Virus record (IMG/VR): IMGVR_UViG_3300001849_000217
Span: 1-37,858 of that record
DNA from: a virus
Length of the DNA stretch: 37,858 nucleotides
Direction: 5' to 3' (one strand)
Under the pieces are notes generated by a model. It was given only the letters and a program-made list of their open reading frames with translations. It made no database searches and had not been told where the DNA came from. Positions 36,202 through 37,858 of this stretch are shown in pieces (position 1 is the stretch's first letter; each line of letters opens with the position of its first letter). Position numbers and translations under genes: made by a program.

Positions 36202-37858
36202 ATGACCGATTCCGTTGCCGTCTTTCCTCCGGGCTGGCGGCTGACCGATGCGAACGACAACCCGGTGTCGGGTGGGTCGATCGAGTTCTATGACGCTGGC
36301 ACCTCGACGCCCAAGACGGTCTATTCCGACTCGGGGCTGACGAGCTCGCTCGGCGTCTCGATCACGACCGACGCGAGCGGCTATCCCTCCTCCGGCGGCA
36401 ACAAGGTGCTGATCTACACCGGCACGGCTGCCTACAAGGTGACGCTGAAGGATGCGCTCGGGGTTACGCTCGCGAGCCACGACAACGTGAAGGGCGCTGC
36501 TGTTGGTGGCAGCACGGGTGACGGGCTCTGGAATGTGTCGATCGCGGCCGTAGCGTCCACGACCTACACCGTGGTCCCGGCTGATTACGGGACGGCGAAG
36601 GAATTCGACACCGCGGGCGGCAATATCAGCGTCGTGATCCCGACCGCACTCGCTGCCGGCAACGGGAAAACGTTCACCGCGATCCGCAAGGGCAGCTCGA
36701 ACAACCTTACCCTGATCGGCACCGGCGGCGATCTGCTCAACGGCGCCGCGTCGGTCGCGCTGACGGCGACCGGCGACGCGATCACGCTGGCAAGCAACGG
36801 CGCCAACGCGTGGAAGTCTGTCGCGTTCTCGCGCACGGGCTACGCTTCCGGCCTGATCACGTCCAGTATGCTCGATAGCCGGATTACCGGCGGCCTGATG
36901 CGTCTCGGGCAGATCATTGAGTGTCCGTCTGAGACGCCATGGGCTGGCACGTGGACGTGCGACGGCTCGGCGAAATCGCGCACGACCTATGCCGATCTGT
37001 TCTCGGTCATCGGCACGACCTACGGCGCGGGCGACGGCGCGACCACGTTCAACATTCCGGACCGTCGCGGCTACGTCCCGCGAGGTTGGAACAACGGCGC
37101 GGGCGTCGATCCCGACGCGACGACGACGCTGGCGGTGACCAACGTCACGAACAACGGGGCGGGCGTCTGCCGCATCACGGTGGCCAGCACAGCAAAACTC
37201 GAAAGCGGAAACCGCGTTACCATTTCTGGCGTCGTCGGCGCGACCGCGGCCAACGGCAACTGGACCATAACCGTCCAGAGTTCGACGACGTTCGACCTCA
37301 ACGGCTCGGTTTTCGCCGGCACCTATACCTCGGGCGGCACGGTCAACCTCCGCTATGCGCTCAAGACTGGTGGCGCGGTCGGCGATCATGTCGGCTCGTT
37401 CCAGAACGACGCCGTGAAGTCGCACGCGCATAACATTCAGAACTTTCCAAGCTCGACGACAACGGCAGCTACCGGTAGCGCCTTTAACTCCTTCATCTCG
37501 CCGCCTGGACTGTACTACACCGACGCCAGCTCTCCGACGATCACCGAGAACCGCGTCAAGAACGTTTACGTGCATTATGTCATCATCTACGACCTGGCTC
37601 TGTTCGCGGGCGCGTCGTCGAGCGTGAAGACGATCCTAACGACCAGCGGGGCGCCGTCCAGCGGCACGGGGATCGATGGCGATTATGCGTATGATCCGGC
37701 GGCTAAGATCATGTACGGTCCGAAGGCGGCCGGGGCATGGCCTGCGGGCGTGTCGCTGCAAGGGCCGACCGGCGCGACGGGTGCGACGGGTGCGACTGGC
37801 GCAACGGGTGCGACGGGTGCGACGGGCGCGACCGGATCGGCCGGGTCTGACGGCGGCA
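36202..37858 (+). CDS. Tail fibre with Collar domain and collagen-like repeats (3' truncated)
   Basis: Open from ATG 36202 past the right edge: 552 codons without a stop. Residues 1-110 (MTDSVAVFPPGWRLTDANDN, GGSIEFYDAGTSTPKTVYSD, ASGYPSSGGNKVLIYT) are a virion-binding head common in such fibres. Residues about 230-290 (LGQIIECPSETPWAGTWTCDG, TYADLFSVIGTTYGAGDG, FNIPDRRGYVPRGWN) are a phage tail-collar domain. Near the edge a Gly-X-Y collagen-like stretch (GPTGATGATGATG) begins, a trimeric rod. The receptor-binding end may be the fragment at 1-1009. Fibre call confident. Confidence 0.85.
   Translation, partial: MTDSVAVFPPGWRLTDANDNPVSGGSIEFYDAGTSTPKTVYSDSGLTSSLGVSITTDASGYPSSGGNKVLIYTGTAAYKVTLKDALGVTLASHDNVKGAAVGGSTGDGLWNVSIAAVASTTYTVVPADYGTAKEFDTAGGNISVVIPTALAAGNGKTFTAIRKGSSNNLTLIGTGGDLLNGAASVALTATGDAITLASNGANAWKSVAFSRTGYASGLITSSMLDSRITGGLMRLGQIIECPSETPWAGTWTCDGSAKSRTTYADLFSVIGTTYGAGDGATTFNIPDRRGYVPRGWNNGAGVDPDATTTLAVTNVTNNGAGVCRITVASTAKLESGNRVTISGVVGATAANGNWTITVQSSTTFDLNGSVFAGTYTSGGTVNLRYALKTGGAVGDHVGSFQNDAVKSHAHNIQNFPSSTTTAATGSAFNSFISPPGLYYTDASSPTITENRVKNVYVHYVIIYDLALFAGASSSVKTILTTSGAPSSGTGIDGDYAYDPAAKIMYGPKAAGAWPAGVSLQGPTGATGATGATGATGATGATGATGSAGSDGG
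37762..37857 (+). repeat. Collagen-like Gly-X-Y coding repeat
   Basis: Ten Gly-X-Y triplets (seven of them Gly-Ala-Thr) built from a 9-base unit close to GGTGCGACG. The window ends inside or just after it; such a tract often breaks assemblies and can vary in length by slippage. Confidence 0.85.

Noticed and set aside
36184-37575. 463-codon minus-strand frame
   Set aside because: Antisense to the tail fibre; Arg/Ala/Val-rich content typical of a shadow frame.
1-37858. CRISPR array or insertion sequence
   Set aside because: No regularly spaced repeats with unique spacers and no transposase; all repeats found are coding or small regulatory ones.

Overview
The window looks like a nearly complete temperate phage (or excised prophage) genome with a short-tailed, P22-like virion. 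The likely host is a GC-rich alphaproteobacterium, probably of the Hyphomicrobiales/Rhizobiales type. The host call is an inference from GC-rich codon use, the style of the tail-fibre, GroES-like, DUF4376 and DUF6948-like proteins, and the regulators. The map is cut inside the tail-fibre gene: the last 1.66 kb opens a fibre that runs off the right edge, and the first 1.0 kb is a fibre C-terminus that runs in from the left. Joining the two edges directly does not keep the frame, so some bases are missing between them or the edges are unrelated.

Layout. (1) 1-3281 (+): fibre end, DUF4376 protein, then a lysis cassette (GH24 endolysin with a hydrophobic tail, overlapping Rz/Rz1-like spanins, and small membrane proteins). 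(2) 8484-3266 (-): a leftward early operon. It starts with a Cro-like regulator and a hairpin-bearing leader, then a replication initiator, a beta-class DNA methyltransferase, a DUF1599/Nmad1-like protein, several tiny proteins and a NusG/RfaH-family transcription factor. (3) 8580-9209 (+): the divergent XRE repressor plus a secreted passenger protein, closed by a terminator. (4) 9213-16292 (+): a promoter and a strongly folded 5' leader, a DUF6948-like protein, a Gly-Tyr-Asp repeat protein, ERF annealase with a YqaJ-type exonuclease, many tiny proteins, an Xis-like HTH protein overlapping a tyrosine integrase, and a possible cargo gene inserted at the integrase 3' end. (5) 16408-17791: an intact tRNA-Val(GAC) flanked by two inverted AlpA/Xis-like HTH paralogues (the left one frameshifted), and a leftward RHH-regulator operon with repeats and palindromes. 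(6) 17888-37858 (+): small early/late-boundary genes, terminase (the large subunit is interrupted), portal, a GroES-like co-chaperonin, scaffold, coat, decoration-like proteins, P22 gp4- and gp10-like tail factors, three or four virion/ejection proteins and the fibre.

How it works together (inference). The XRE and Cro-like proteins set the lysis-lysogeny choice across 8485-8579. The leftward operon supplies replication, DNA modification and a NusG paralogue that could control readthrough. The rightward early operon supplies recombination and integration. Terminase through ejection proteins build the particle, and the lysis cassette lies downstream of the fibre.

Most unusual items: the 16-bp perfect stem in the 9249-9325 leader starting at a predicted transcription start, the NusG paralogue in an operon with hairpins in its leader, the duplicated integrase C-terminus flanking an inserted gene, the HTH pair around tRNA-Val, the broken large terminase, and the GYGDG repeat protein. 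I had no search tools. Family names come from motif recognition, and lengths and positions from reading the sequence.
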